NCBI GenBank assembly: GCA_023159155.1
Contig: JAJNNX010000003.1
Location: 992,001 to 1,056,000, forward strand
Direction: 5' to 3'
Length of the DNA: 64,000 bases
Source: Ustulina deusta
Taxonomy: Eukaryota; Ascomycota; Sordariomycetes; Xylariales; Xylariaceae
In this document: piece after piece, positions 37,001 through 49,463 of the stretch
Layout: each line of letters opens with the position of its first letter
Position numbering within the stretch: position 1 is the first letter of the stretch
Translations under genes and position numbers: made by a program
Notes under the pieces: generated by a model
What the model was told of the DNA's origin: nothing
What the model saw: only the letters and a program-made list of their open reading frames with translations
Databases searched by the model: none

Positions 37001-38032
37001 ATTATATTTTACTAAAAACAATAATAAATGCTAGTATTAGATTCCGATCAAATTTTTTATATACTTATTTATTTAGATATAATAGGTCTAACTTATAAAA
37101 GATACTTAAGCTAGTATAATGCCAGCAAAATACCTAAAGCAATTTTTTAAAGCTATCTAGAACTTATTAAATATGACAACTAGCTATATGTTTACCTACG
37201 CTACATAATATTTATTAAAGTATTATAACAATTATATTACTTCTATTAATATAGGAGTACTTAGCATAAAAATATAGTAACACAGGCAATACTAGACAAG
37301 TTCTAGCTAGTACTAAAGTCCAGAAAATATACTACTATAGGGCTTTTCGGAATACTTATAAAAGGACTTTATACTAAATAAAAAATAAACAAAGAGATTT
37401 AGTATGCTTTTAGTATAGCTATTATAAAAAAAAACAATTAAATAAGGAAGTACGTAGTGTTTTGGGATTACAACTTATATAACTAACTAAAAAAAGATAT
37501 AAAAGTACAAGAAGTACTCTAAAGCTTTTAGAAATAGGTTTATAACTATTTTAAAAAAAAGTTAGAAAGCTTAACTATTTAGTATAATACTAATCAAAAA
37601 TAGAGTAGTTAAAAAAAATATATACAATATTCTATAAAAAAAGTTCGTATATAGTATAAATTAAGGAATAAACTTTATTTAGAACTAATAAATCTATAAT
37701 TCTAAAAATGCCTTTAATTAAAGCCTTAATTTAAAGTATTAATTATTAGAAGAAGTCTACTACAATTAATATATAACAAGGAGTAAAGGAAGAAAAAATA
37801 AGTTAATAAATTTTTTATAAAATCACGCTACCTTTTATACTTAAAACAGAAAATTATAGATATAACAATTTTAATAAAGCTTTTATTTTTTAAGGCGTTC
37901 CGTTTTAAAGAACTTAAAATATTGTATACTATAATACTATTTTTTGTTTAAAAGCATAATAAAGCACTGATTTTTAAAGGGAGTCAAGTATTTTTAAAGA
38001 TCTAACTTTAAAAATATAATAGTATAAAGATT

Positions 38033-38041
38033 GAAAGGGAG
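38033..38041 (+). other. polypurine tract
   Basis: GAAAGGGAG lies directly before the 3' LTR, the expected plus-strand primer site for reverse transcription. Confidence 0.65.
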
Positions 38042-38171
38042 TGTTAAAACTAGGAGGCTGGGATATTTACGATCTATATGCTGTATATAAGACTCCTATA
38101 TCTGCTACTTACTTGTATTGTAACTTAGACTTCTAAATAATTAATAGGATTATTATGTACCTCTTCTGACA
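38042..38171 (+). repeat. 3' LTR of copia element
   Basis: 130 bp, starting TGTTAAAACT and ending CTTCTGACA. Colinear with the 5' LTR. Confidence 0.93.
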
Positions 38172-38176
38172 TCTAT

Positions 38177-39866
38177 ACCAACTTGTTATTAGTTGTCTGT
38201 AATATTGAACTCATTGTAGCTGCGCCGGTTCTGTCAAAGTGCTACAAGTACCAATTTATATCACATACTGTAAGCCGATTAATGTACACTGCAAGCTACC
38301 CATAGTTCTAGGTATCAATTTGGATAGTATTAGAAGCTACTCTATGATTGTTTGGAAGGTATATTGCAAGATGGCAGTACCTAGTTCTACACTGCATCCA
38401 CATTGCTATCCTACCCTAGCTAGAAGATATCCTAATAGGATTTTTTTGATCCAAATGGAACAAAAACCAAAGGGCAATAGATCCGTTACATCGTCAGTGT
38501 GGTATAGTCAACCTCCATCTGTTATCTACAGCACATAATAGGGCACTCCACAAGTAGGGGGTACGCATGTATTGGGGGGAGCGTGAGCCTTTTTCGGCTA
38601 GCTTTCGGATCGAGGCTGCTATTAGAGCGCTAATAGAGAGTTCGATGTATCGCTGCCTCGAAAGCTAGTCGTAAACTGCCCACTGCTAAAATATAAAGCA
38701 AATAAAAAACAACGCATTAAAATAACAAAATTTAACCCCTAACAATCCTCCATTGCTGCTTCCTCCAGTTCTTAAGCCTTAGCAATTAGGGCGGCGGGCG
38801 GGACGAATTTGCTGCGTATTTGTTGTGTGTGTGCGCCTATGATTGTGATGTTGTAGAAGGGTAAGTTGTGCGGTGGGTCCCTAAACCCTGCAGAACCATT
38901 CAGGTCTTTAACTATGCCTTGGTTTTTAACGAAGGAAAAATGACTAAGTGGAACAAAGGTTAAGTATTAAAGTGGGCTACTATAAATAGCTGTTCACACC
39001 TTATAGATATATTGCAGTGCCTTTATACCAGGAGATAAGCTGAACCTATACTTCTTAGCATAGTAATTGCTTTTTTTTTAAATGATGCAGATAGGTAGAG
39101 GGACCTCTGTTAGAGAGGCCCACACAGCCCTGTATGGCCTGTGCGGCTTAGTCAGGCTAAGCCTGGGACCCTTGGATAAGGCAACCTCTCCTTCCAATCT
39201 ACATCACGTTTACACTTAATTATAGATTGCCTCACTACCCCTAGTAGTTCATACTAATATATCTATTAAGATTATATAATTTATTTACAATATTTTAATG
39301 CAATCATAAAATATATTTTTAATATTGTGTAATTTAAAGCTTTAAGAAACCATTGGCTATAAAACGGCGATTTTTATATGTTCGTCTAGTCGGATATAAG
39401 AGGGCAAAACGGTTGGTAGGTTACAAAGGTCACAGCCATGCTTATGGAGAGGGCACTTAATTGTATAATACATAGTATGTATAGATAGCAAAAGGGTGAT
39501 ACAAGCAGCGAGAAAGGGTGGTCAGAGTAGGTAGCCTATAAATATCTGTACATGCTTAATAAACTGGTCGCTATAATAAACTGCTCCTAAATCTATTCAT
39601 TTATATGGCCATGCATGTCGTCTCATCGCCGCAAGTGCACGTTCAGCTTCATCTGCAGGCTGCCAAAGATTGCACGTGATGAGGCCGCGCCACCGATCCC
39701 CCTCTTTTCTTTCCACTCGTTTCATCTAGATAGAGGCTCCCGCAGCGGACACGAAATAGCAAACGGAAATCATACAACGTAGCTCAGCTCAACTATATGC
39801 ATTTCCTTTAGCACAAACCTCCAATCGATCCAACATCTTTTCTCGGTTGTTCTACTAATTTTCATC
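38177..39866. other. intergenic between copia element and first HET gene
   Basis: No supported gene. A plus-strand open frame at 38239-38538 has no domain. There is an inverted-looking pair around 38585-38670 (GGCTAGCTTTCG / CGAAAGCTAG) that could form a hairpin, and a solitary transposon-end motif at 39031. Confidence 0.4.
39031..39060 (+). repeat. solitary copy of the MITE terminal motif
   Basis: Reads GGAGATAAGCTGAACCTATA then CTTCTTAGCA, the same motif as the ends of the element at 5447-6078 with transition-type changes. No opposing end was identified. Confidence 0.5.
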
Positions 39867-42493
39867 ATGGGCGATGCACCTGAGCATACCGCTAACCCTA
39901 CCTTGACCGGTGGTGCGGCCATCATCGAGTCTCAAGACTCCGCAACTCCTCCGCCTTCCCAGCCTAGCCTCGCAGAATTCTACAAAACCCTTCCACTACC
40001 TAACGCAAAGAACAACGCGAAGAATAACGCGGAGAATAACGCGGAGAATAACGCGAAGAAAAAAGTCGAGAAGCATATTCGACTACTCCATCTCGATGCC
40101 TCTGCACAAGAGATCCTTACTGGCCGGCTTTATGTCGCTTCACTGTCCAACTCACCTCGATTCGATGCCCTGTCTTATGTCTGGGCCTGTCATATCGACC
40201 GAACGGACTGCGGACCCGGCGGGGGTTGCTGTGAACTCAATGGACCGTACGCCGTTCAGTGTGGTCGAGCGAGAGTACCAATCACCAAGAATGGCTACTT
40301 AGCGCTTCAGTCGCTGACAAAACAGCTGGGTCCAATCACAATCTGGGTCGATTCTATCTGCATAAACCAAGGCGATAAGGGCGAGAGAAGCGAGCAAGTA
40401 AAGCTTATGAAAGACATATATTCATTTGCCCAAACCACATATATTTGGCTTGATGACACAGTGGCTGCTTCAAATCCTGTCGCCGGTGCCAGGGCTGCTT
40501 CAGATACTGCATTTAATAACCTGGCCACATCTTTCCGCCGTTTCAAATATCAACATGGTGTTCTGGAAACATTCCTTTTCAGCCACCCCATGGCCTTCAA
40601 GTTCTGGAATCATGATGGCGAATCTCAGCCGCTCATTGAGGCTCGAAGTGACGCCTTACAGAACTATGAGGGTTAGTCGTCCTTGCAACTGTTGATGGTT
40701 TACTTATATCTGACGATTAACACGACACAGATTTCATTTGGAGTCGATTAAGCTTTCCTCTTCGAAAGTTGCAGTTAATAAAATCTTGTAAGTGCGCAGT
40801 GTACATACTTGAAAATCTTAACATACTAACGCCTACATCATTTAGCACCACACCTCGAACATGCGTATCAACAGACCGATCTCGAAAACCTCTTAAGAAG
40901 ACCATGGTTTCAACGAGCTTGGACTTTCCAGGAATTCGTACTCTCTCATCATCTAGTCATGCTATGCTAGAACAGAATGCTTGACTGCGATTTCTTTTTC
41001 AAGATGATATCATATCCTGCGTTATATCGAACATTGCCCACCCAGAACTATAGTACCTGGAAAGATCTGCTCTCGCTGTGGTTCAATATTGACCGTCCAA
41101 CAGAATGGAACGAAAAGAAAATACGCAGGAAAATCTACCTGAAGGAGACTTCCTTTGCTGCTTATAGCAGAATGATAGACAGTCTTGATGAATCCGTCTT
41201 CGACGCTCTCTGGTATCTAGCCATGTGGCAACTTTTTTTCTGGGCCATTCCTGTATCAATCATTGCCCCTCTCATTGTGACAGAATCTTACCATCGGGCA
41301 CCTGAAACGTGGTGGTTGGTGCCTATATTAGTCCCGATATTCTTGCTAACATTCATCCTGCTGTTACCACGCCCGGGGCATTGGAAAAAACACTCGCGGA
41401 AACTGTCTGACTTGTTCCCAGGGTCGTCGCCGATAAATGGGGTTATCAGATCCCTTCGACACAGGGAGTCAACAGACCCAAGAGACAAGTCGTATTCGCT
41501 ATACGGCATACTTGGCACTCTTGATCCCAACTCTTCATCTACGTGGCTGTCAAAGCCAGACTACGATAAAAGCAAGTCGGCTGTGTACCTAGAATGACTT
41601 TCTGACCTTCTTAAATGGCAGCTTGACTTGGTTCGTCTCTTAATGGACGCAGGCATCGGCCAGTTGCCTCATCCAGGCCCTTCGTGGGGTCCCCAAATGG
41701 CCCGCGCACATGGCTTGATGAAACCTACGTGTATGGAACTAACAGCTACAGTGCTACTTCGAAGGTCCCTGCAAGTGTACGCATCGAAGAGTTCGAGCTT
41801 TGTTTGCGAGGGGTTATGACGGGGAGTTGCCAGAACTTGACGGTGATACCCTATCAAAGCAACCTTGGAATACCGGCCACGGCACGGAGGGAGACCGCAT
41901 TGGAAGACTCGACACTGCGATCACTTCTGCGATGGCTCAAAGTGGTGCAACTGGAAGCCGGTGTACAGCCTGTGAATCACCATCTTCATCAGGCTGTGTA
42001 TGAAGTGCTTACTGGAAAGATACAAGAAGAGAATCCGGCCGTGCCTTATACGCCCTGGATACCAACGTTGCGCCACCCTGAACAAGAACAACCTAATTCG
42101 CAAGAGATCCCATTCCACGGGTGGTTTCGTATCATGATGACTGAAGCAGTCAGGGGAGAAGGCTCACGATCTCTCGAAGAGCTGAAAAACGAGATCACGA
42201 AAGATCCGGCGATTTTGGGTTGGCATAATGAATATATCACGGCGATTCAAGGCCGGCGGAGCCTCTTTGTTGATTCCGAAGGGCATCTTGGATCTGGACC
42301 GTTGTATATGAGAGAAGGCGACCAAATAGCACTCCTCGCAGGCTTGCACGTGCCAGCTATTTTACGACTTGCGAACAATGGAAACGAAGAAGTCACACGG
42401 TACTACTTTGTGGGACCGGCATTTGTCTGTGGCATGATGAAAGGGGAGGAGCGGAGTGGAAATGAACAGTTCACTGAATTTCGACTTGTTTGA
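39867..42493 (+). pseudogene. HET-domain gene, disrupted
   Basis: Related to fungal heterokaryon-incompatibility proteins. The start is intact: residues in exon 1 (39867-40671) include the HET blocks FDALSYVWA and ITIWVDSICINQ, and further exons (40731-40787, then from 40846) continue with RRPWFQRAWTFQEFVL. The frame then meets a TAG at 40968-40970 inside HHLVMLC*NRMLDCDF, a TGA at 41595-41597 inside SAVYLE*LSDLLKW, and a frame change near 41680-41705 before WLDETYVYG. The similarity continues to the stop at 42491-42493. Between the HET half and the tail are two hydrophobic segments (around 41217-41280 and 41310-41370) that look transmembrane. A predictor could force introns over the lesions, so an intact variant cannot be fully excluded. 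Confidence 0.72.
40002..40061 (+). repeat. 12-nt tandem repeat, five copies
   Basis: Five consecutive 12-nt units encode NAKN, NAKN, NAEN, NAEN and NAKK near the N-terminus of the disrupted HET gene. Length variation between strains would be expected. Confidence 0.9.
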
Positions 42494-43889
42494 AAGGCAC
42501 TCGACTTATAACTCGAGCATACTGCGGTGGAGTAACTCGTACCTAAAACGGTGGCTGCAGCGCCGGGGCACATCCGCAGGTACAGATACTTGGTATTATG
42601 AGGTGATCAGGTCGATGATACTGTCGTTAGGCTTGGGTATCAAAAGGGAGCTCACTTTGGTATGTAGGGCCGCCAAATGCTATTGGATCAAAAATTAGTA
42701 GCTTGGGTGTTTGATTATGGATTGCTGGGGCTGTGGCTTTTAGGCTGACACGTGCGCACAAGTTGAGGATTGTTCACAAGAGGCGTTCGTCTGAAGCGTT
42801 TATAACGCGAGGTCTCTAGAGCTGGATATCTAGATGAAATCTAAGCGTTGATTTAGGGCATAGGAAGTCTTAGATAGGCAACTTATTTCTTATTCTAGTG
42901 GCCCCTTTAATTCACGGCCAAGGAAGCCTTCGTTTTTAAGTGGTTATAGGTCACCCCTAGCCCTGGCTATACAACCCCCCTTAAGGTTAAAAAAAGCATT
43001 AGCTGGCTCCCTAGTTACCCGGCTAGATCACCTCACAAGAATCGAAATATGGTACTATCTTGTTGCATGCCGTCCTCAATAGTGGTGGATCTTGCTGAAA
43101 TATGCTTTAGTGTCAAGAGGCGCTAGAGCTGTAGATTTTGTTTTTCATCAGATCTTATTAATAACATTCCAAAGCGTATGATAATTCAGGAGTAACAAAA
43201 GGGTATAAAGTCTTAATGGAATAATATATAGAAGGGGAATTTATAGAAGCCGCTAAACCTGAGCTAATAAGACCCAGAACTAGAGTTTTTATTGTTATTG
43301 GAGGAGAGTAGCCTCATGATTAAAGAATGGGCCACCTAGCGTCTACTTAGGAGGTTGGTTCCTATGTCAACAGGCTCCAAACTCCTGGGATGCAATCGTG
43401 TTCCATAGCAGACAATAAAGTAGCTCAGAAAAGGGACCATAATCCAGGTCATTTTCGCCATTGCATGAGGCACTCAATAATCCCTAGTACCAGTTTGTAA
43501 CTATCGGCCAAGCTACAATCTGAGCAGGTTTCAGCATCTAGGGGTTGGTGACAGTAATTTCGGCTACAAAGAATTATAGCATACCAGTCTACAGAACTAT
43601 CAGTTACCAGTACTTTACTAGAGGTCATGTTCTTGATTCTGAAAAGCAGCGGGTGTCAACCCAAAATGCAGCCATAGGCATTCTGCTTAGAACCGGTAAT
43701 ATGGTTTAACTCAGGGGTTTGGTATATTATGGGGTTGCTTTCTGCGGGGTTCCAATACTCCACCTAATCACGCCTCGGCACTAACCGCAGCCAGCAACCC
43801 ACGAGTTGCATTTCTGATGGAGGAAATCATACTATAGAAGCTACAATAACCCCCTCCCCCAGATTCATTACTCCAATTGCATTACCAAC
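42494..43889. other. intergenic between two HET genes
   Basis: About 1.4 kb, moderately AT-rich, no supported gene. It must contain the promoter of the intact HET gene. Confidence 0.4.
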
Positions 43890-46164
43890 ATGGGGTTGGC
43901 GGTAAATGAGAGAGTGTGTCTACCTTGTCCTGACTGCAGGGCAATTATACCAGATCGCAGGCAACTTAATTATCTTCAAAACTCCACTCTCAAGACATTG
44001 TTCGAGAGGGATGATTTGTACCCCACGTACCCCAGCGTCGCATCGTCCGCCCAGGCCGGCTGCAGTTTGTGTGTTCTCATGTGGCGAAGGCTTACTTCAA
44101 TACCCCCTGAAGCCATCGAATCAATTAAAGGGGGAAATGGCAAACTTGTGTGGGTATCGTCCGAGAAGCGAACGAGGCAACTCGATGGGTCCTGGGACGG
44201 AAAAGTGAAAATACGAGCTGCTTTTGATTTCCTCCCGTACGCCACAGTATCGCCGAGTGGTTCAATCCGTTATGAAAGGGCTTGCACTCCTCAAGATGGA
44301 TATCAATATGGTGGTGCGGTTACATCAATGTCGGTTCGATGTCGGCCGGTTTCTGGAGCGTTGCGTTTTGTGGACGGCGATGTCTGGGGCGGAGAAACAT
44401 TCGACTTCCCCGTTTTCGATTCCATAGGTAAGCCGATGGATGAGAGTCATGACCCCTACTATTCGCGCTCACAGAAATCAAGATTTACATGCCCCTCGAC
44501 CAGAATGGAGGCGAAAATTGCCGAGCTCAGTAACACTTTCCGATGAAAATGTAACGAAGATCAAGCATTGGGTAGACAGCTGCTTGAGTAACCATCCCGA
44601 GTGTTCCAACGCTCGAACCGCGACATATTGGATCCCTCGTCGGCTTTTGGAAATCGACGATGGAGACCACGGCCTTGATATGCGGCTTATCGAGTCCTCT
44701 GAAAAGAGCCTTCCGATTGGGACCAAGTTTGCTGCTTTGAGCCATGTCTGGGGTGATGTAAACGCATCGCCCCCCCTTCGTCTCCTGCCGTCAAACTTCG
44801 GCCAACTCAAGAACAGGATTCGAGAATCTGAGCTACCGAAGAACTTTGCCGACGCAGCGCGCGTATGTGCGCGCCTCGGAATACGGTACTTATGGATCGA
44901 CTCGCTGTGTATCATTCAGAACTCACTGGATGATTGGAGAGAGCAGGCTGTCCTTATGCATCTTGTTTACAGCCACGCTCTCGTAACTATCGTCGCTACA
45001 TCGGCAATATCATGCCACGATGGGTTCTTGGCCAGAAACATCGATTCAATCCCCACGGCGAAGATCGCATATTCTCTTCCAGCGGCAGGTGAACGATCTG
45101 TTTCCGACGATGGCTACATGATTATCTACGATTATGACAACCCGCACGATATTTGGCGCATGTTTGCTATCAATGGTTCGAGGTGGAATACAAGGGCGTG
45201 GACAATGCAAGAGCGTAGCTTATCGACGCGAATGGTTCATTTCTGCCGGAACAAGATATTCTTCGAGTGTCGAGGCTCTTTGGAATCCGAAGAAAACGAG
45301 CCTATACAAGAATCCGACTCGATAAACAGTACCCTGTGGCCGCGAAATACTTCAATCTCCTATGAAGAGCTTCGTCAGCACTGGCAGCTTTTCGTCGGCG
45401 AGTATACTGCGCGGAACCTGACGGTCGGTACCGATAGGCTTCCTGCTATTCAGAGCGTAGCGGAGGAGATGACCGCAGCGACGAGTCAGAAATACATCCG
45501 GTTTTCTGGTATGTGGCAGTCGAACCTTCAACATGAATTACTTTGGTATGTGTCGTTGGGTAAAGCTAAGCGCCCTGATGCGCCGCGTGCTCCCAGCTGG
45601 TCCTGGGCCGCAGTTGAGGGGCAGATCTCGCTCTGGCAGAGAGATTTTAGAAACTCGCAGCAGTCACTCCCAGATACCCTGCTAAGCTATCTCTCCCTAC
45701 ATCCTTTTCAAGTACTCGAGATAGACCAGGAGTACCCTGGTCTACGATCAACCAATCCGGGCTTCCTTAAAGTCAGAAGCCTGACGAAACGATTTAGGCG
45801 CCTTCAGAAGCACAATAGTTCGGGAAAGGATAGGAGATTCTTTCCCTACGATTTGATGACTGACGAGCCTGGGGATGAGGATAAACCTGGAAGCGGCACG
45901 AAAGTGTTCGCGTACGGAAGGCCAGACGTTGAAGATTTTGATATATCCCCAACGACGCCAGGGATGTTTCTATATCTACACGTTAATAACGATGCGCGCG
46001 CTACCGGCCTTATAGTACAGGCGCAACCTCACGATCATATCCAAACCCTTCACGCTTGGACAAGAATAGGTATCGCAACACTTTTCCTGGATCGATCGGA
46101 AACGCCAATCATGAATGATGCCTTTAACCGTGGTCACACTCCCGAAGTAGTCATCTTGATCTAA
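43890..46164 (+). CDS. HET-domain (heterokaryon incompatibility) protein
   Basis: About 723 residues. Exon 1 is 43890-44427 and the main exon runs to 46164; a 103-nt intron (44428-44530, ending GAGCTCAG) restores the frame, but other acceptors are possible. The N-terminal region has paired Cys (CLPCPDC, CSLCVLMWRR) typical of HET proteins with a Cys-rich lead-in. The HET domain proper follows: FAALSHVWGD, LGIRYLWIDSLCIIQNSLDD, the VYSHALVTIVATSA block, then RWNTRAWTMQERSLSTR. APSWSWAAVEG in the C-terminal half is also a standard HET-family block. HET proteins trigger cell death on fusion of unlike hyphae; which partner this one senses is not visible. The reading frame is intact, unlike its neighbour 1.4 kb upstream. 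Confidence 0.9.
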
Positions 46165-49100
46165 CGAGGAAACACGCGAAATTAAACACTGGATACGGGG
46201 TATTCTGTTGGCTCACTGTGGCGGTGTGGCAGGAGTGACTATATTAAGCAGAAGCATTCTGCCTCCCAAGTCTATCTCCCGCCCCGAAGCCTGGGTAGGT
46301 CGTGACGTAAGCTTAGGTATTTTTGATATGCTTTTTGGGTTGCTAGATTCGAGAGTAATACTTCTAGATAGCCTAGGTAGAGGACCTAGGTACTGTACCT
46401 AAGCCGTATATAGTTGACCCCTCCCGGAGACTGCCATATCATCTAGATACTCTATTCCTTTTACAACAAACAACCACATCCAGTTAGGACAGGCTCTTAG
46501 GGAATGCCGTGTCAACTGATCCATCTCGTCTACAATATCAATACAACCTACGTTCGTTGCAGTAGGACCTACATCTCCATATGATATCCGTTCCAATAAC
46601 TCTGCATCGAAAACTGGTTCAATTGACTCCGCCGCCAAACTCCGCCCCGATCAGAGACAAGGTGCACGCTATGCCACATAACTGGCTAGGTTTATATAGG
46701 TGGCTAGGTCTGTTAATATAGCTCAGTTAGCTATTTTTTAATCTGGCGTACAGGAAATTCCGGACCAACTGCTTAACTTTTTGGCGACTAAATAAGAACC
46801 TTACGTTTTACTTATTCGTATCTCATTCGCTAAAAACGAAGGCATTAGCTAGCATCTAGGGGGCTCCTCTCAATAGCTACCTGAAGGCTCTTATCGCCAC
46901 TTAGCCCACGACTAAATCCAACACATACACCTTATCTCAGCAGCCAAAAAAAACAGAAGCAAAGTGGAGGGAGCCTTCGGGTCGCCGGCTTTAAGGTCTG
47001 TACCATATATATTGTCATCCTTCCTCGCTAAAGAGCGTAATTAAGGCTGAATCGGCATGAGCCTGGGTCTTATCTGATATGAGTCGGGTGAGTGAGAGCA
47101 CAAGGTGGCAACACGTGGCAACGCCATTCATCATGTCCGAATTGGATGCGTAGAATGTTGAGTAATGGCAACCATGAGGCCGATTATCTTGATGACCTCA
47201 TACATAAGTAATCAGACTCTCCGTCCAGTCAGACAACTTTTGTTTTCAATTTCATATCGGTCTCCTTCTCCATGTCTCAACTCCTCAACTCACTGCGCCC
47301 TCTCATTTCTCATTTCCCTACTACAGTACCCGACCCGACGTACTTCACCTCCGGCTCTTCGCGCCGAGGAAAGAAGCTTTATCGCCTCTCGATCTCAATT
47401 ATTTTTACTCTTTTCACTCGTACGCCCCCCAATCAGAAGCGCAATCCCCGTCATAACCGCGCCCGCGCCCTCCCAGACTGCTGGTACGCTCCACCCTTGG
47501 GCAAAGAAGACCGCGGTAGTGAGCAGCCGCATAGGTAAATCGTGAGGGCTGTTGGGGATGGCATGTTGCGGTCTGAGCTTGAGTGAGGGCGTGAGTTGTA
47601 AGACTGTGATGGTGAGATGGGACTATGCGTATCTGAGCTTCGGGTCCGTCGGTGCGAGTGAAACGAACTCTGCGACCATCACTGCTTGGATCGACTAGTG
47701 TCAGATTTACCACTACACCACACAATCAAAAGGTTGGCCGCAATTGCGTATTGCAGGTGCTTGTTTTCTCCGCGCACATATCTGACAACTAGATCTAGAG
47801 GACCAGAAAGAAATATTCAATCTGGGGTCGGCCACTAGAACCACTCTACCAAACAAGTATTTGACCCTAATAATGTAGATCCTAAGTGGACCCAGCGATA
47901 GCTACCTAAGCAAAAGGGCACCATGTGTCGCACTAGCTAAGTACCGACCCACACAAATAATGCCTTTGTTTTTAAAGGGGGACTGAGGCCAAACAGATGT
48001 CGATTGGTTAGGTATTGTTCCAGACTTCCCAAACTATTATATTATTGTAAGCTCTGGTCGCCGACTAGAGATGTACATTTTTATTATCCTCAGTCCCAGT
48101 TTTGTCGTGATGGCTTCTGATTGGCTAGTTTTAATTGTAGTAGTACTTCGACCTACTACATGACGACTGCAGGTGCTAGATTAGGTACCTAGGTATATAA
48201 GAGTTGTCTCTCACATACAACCTACCAAGGTACCTACAACTACCTAAACTACCTACGAGGGGGGGCTCCTAGCCAGTGTTGCGTGAGCCTAATATATGTA
48301 GTACCGGCGGGTATTGGGTTAACCAGCCCAAAATCATTCGCGTTGGAAACCGACTCTTGCCCAGCGAGGCAATCGTGACTATACAATCGAAAACCGCAAC
48401 CTTCATAATTAAGATTGCACTAACAATTACCAGAGGACAAAACCATTGCTAGGGGCCAAAAGAATTACTACTAGAAAAATTATTGCCAGGTTCGTTGTAC
48501 AATTCGACTGCGGTTATGGCCTGTACAGGCAATTATAGTGTAATACTTCCGGTAGCATTTCCTAGGTAGGTCTGCATTTCTACTGAAAAGTTGGGATACT
48601 ATGCTTGCCCAGGACTCCCCCGGCTACGTGGGATCTGGAAAACGCGGGGTCGCATCCGCTTCGCTATAGCTAAGCTAGATACTAGAGATCCACTTCACTT
48701 GAAGGCACACGGTGCGGGCTTGTGATCATCAACGGCGGACCCAGTAGGCATGATCACCAACTAGGCGAAAGAGTGAGGATGGGAGGGCATAAGAGGGATA
48801 CAAGGTTCCCGGTAAGCACAGTAGCGCCGCGCGGTCTTTTTGCTAGAGACCAGCACAGTGAGGATACCAACAATCACGGAAAGCTGAAGAACACATAATA
48901 ACTCACCGGGCAGCGGCACAGCCCTCTAGGCAAGAGAGCGGACCTTTTTCGTCCAGCACCGCGTCCAACTGACCTCTCTCCCACACATCACCCATTTACA
49001 CATAGACCCAAATGGCGGACACGACCGCCAACTGTGCATGCCTTGGATTGCTGGCCCTATAGACGTTCTCTGCCCACCACCGTTAGTATAGAACACAAAT

Positions 49101-49463
49101 TTACCTTAGCAAAATGGTGAAAGATGCGCCAGTAAGCAGTCAGAACTGCTCGGATTCCAGGCGTCTCCCGGACACGTGCCCTTTTCGCTAAGGTCGGAGG
49201 ACGTAACTGGTGGGCTCGGTAGCCACTCCCAACGATAGATCTCGAGGTGTAGAACTTCGGGAGAACCTCCCATGGAACATTTCACACTTTGCAATTTGAT
49301 GCATAGATTGAGAAACGGCCATTGATGCATAATGCAACTGGTATATTTATCTGCCCATGTTTTCATCTTGTCTGACGGTCAACAACACCTCAGACATGGA
49401 GTAGAGATGCGTTACCCATCGTAGACTCCGGAATGGCCATCCCAACACAGCCTCCTAATCCCT
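46165..49463. other. intergenic, no supported gene
   Basis: About 3.3 kb with short open frames only. A tRNA-like patch near 47640-47720 was examined and rejected. There are repeated CCTAGGTA/TACCTAGG words around 46370-46395 and 48185-48260, of unknown meaning. Confidence 0.4.

Larger units (their letters stand above)
30917..38171 (+). mobile_element. RIP-inactivated Ty1/copia LTR retrotransposon
   Basis: A 7,255-bp element bounded by 130-bp direct LTRs and a 5-bp target duplication (TCCAT at 30912-30916, TCTAT at 38172-38176; one transition). Domain order is integrase, then reverse transcriptase, then RNase H, which is the copia order. Integrase-like remains are near 33955-34200. Reverse transcriptase is at about 35395-35810, with VCKLNKAFYRLKQAFRV and the YVDD box changed to YINN. 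RNase H is at about 36290-36440 (SSKR*LTVLLSSFEIE). Every frame is full of stops and extremely AT-rich, as expected after C-to-T and G-to-A mutation, so no protein can be made. About 1.6 kb between RNase H and the 3' LTR is unassigned. Confidence 0.93.

Noticed and set aside
47640..47720. tRNA-like patch on the minus strand (GGTGTAGTGGTAAATC and GAGTTCGTTTCACTC, resembling A and B boxes)
   Set aside because: No acceptor stem pairs at the right distance, and the T loop does not fit the TTCGANT pattern. At most it is an old tRNA pseudogene.
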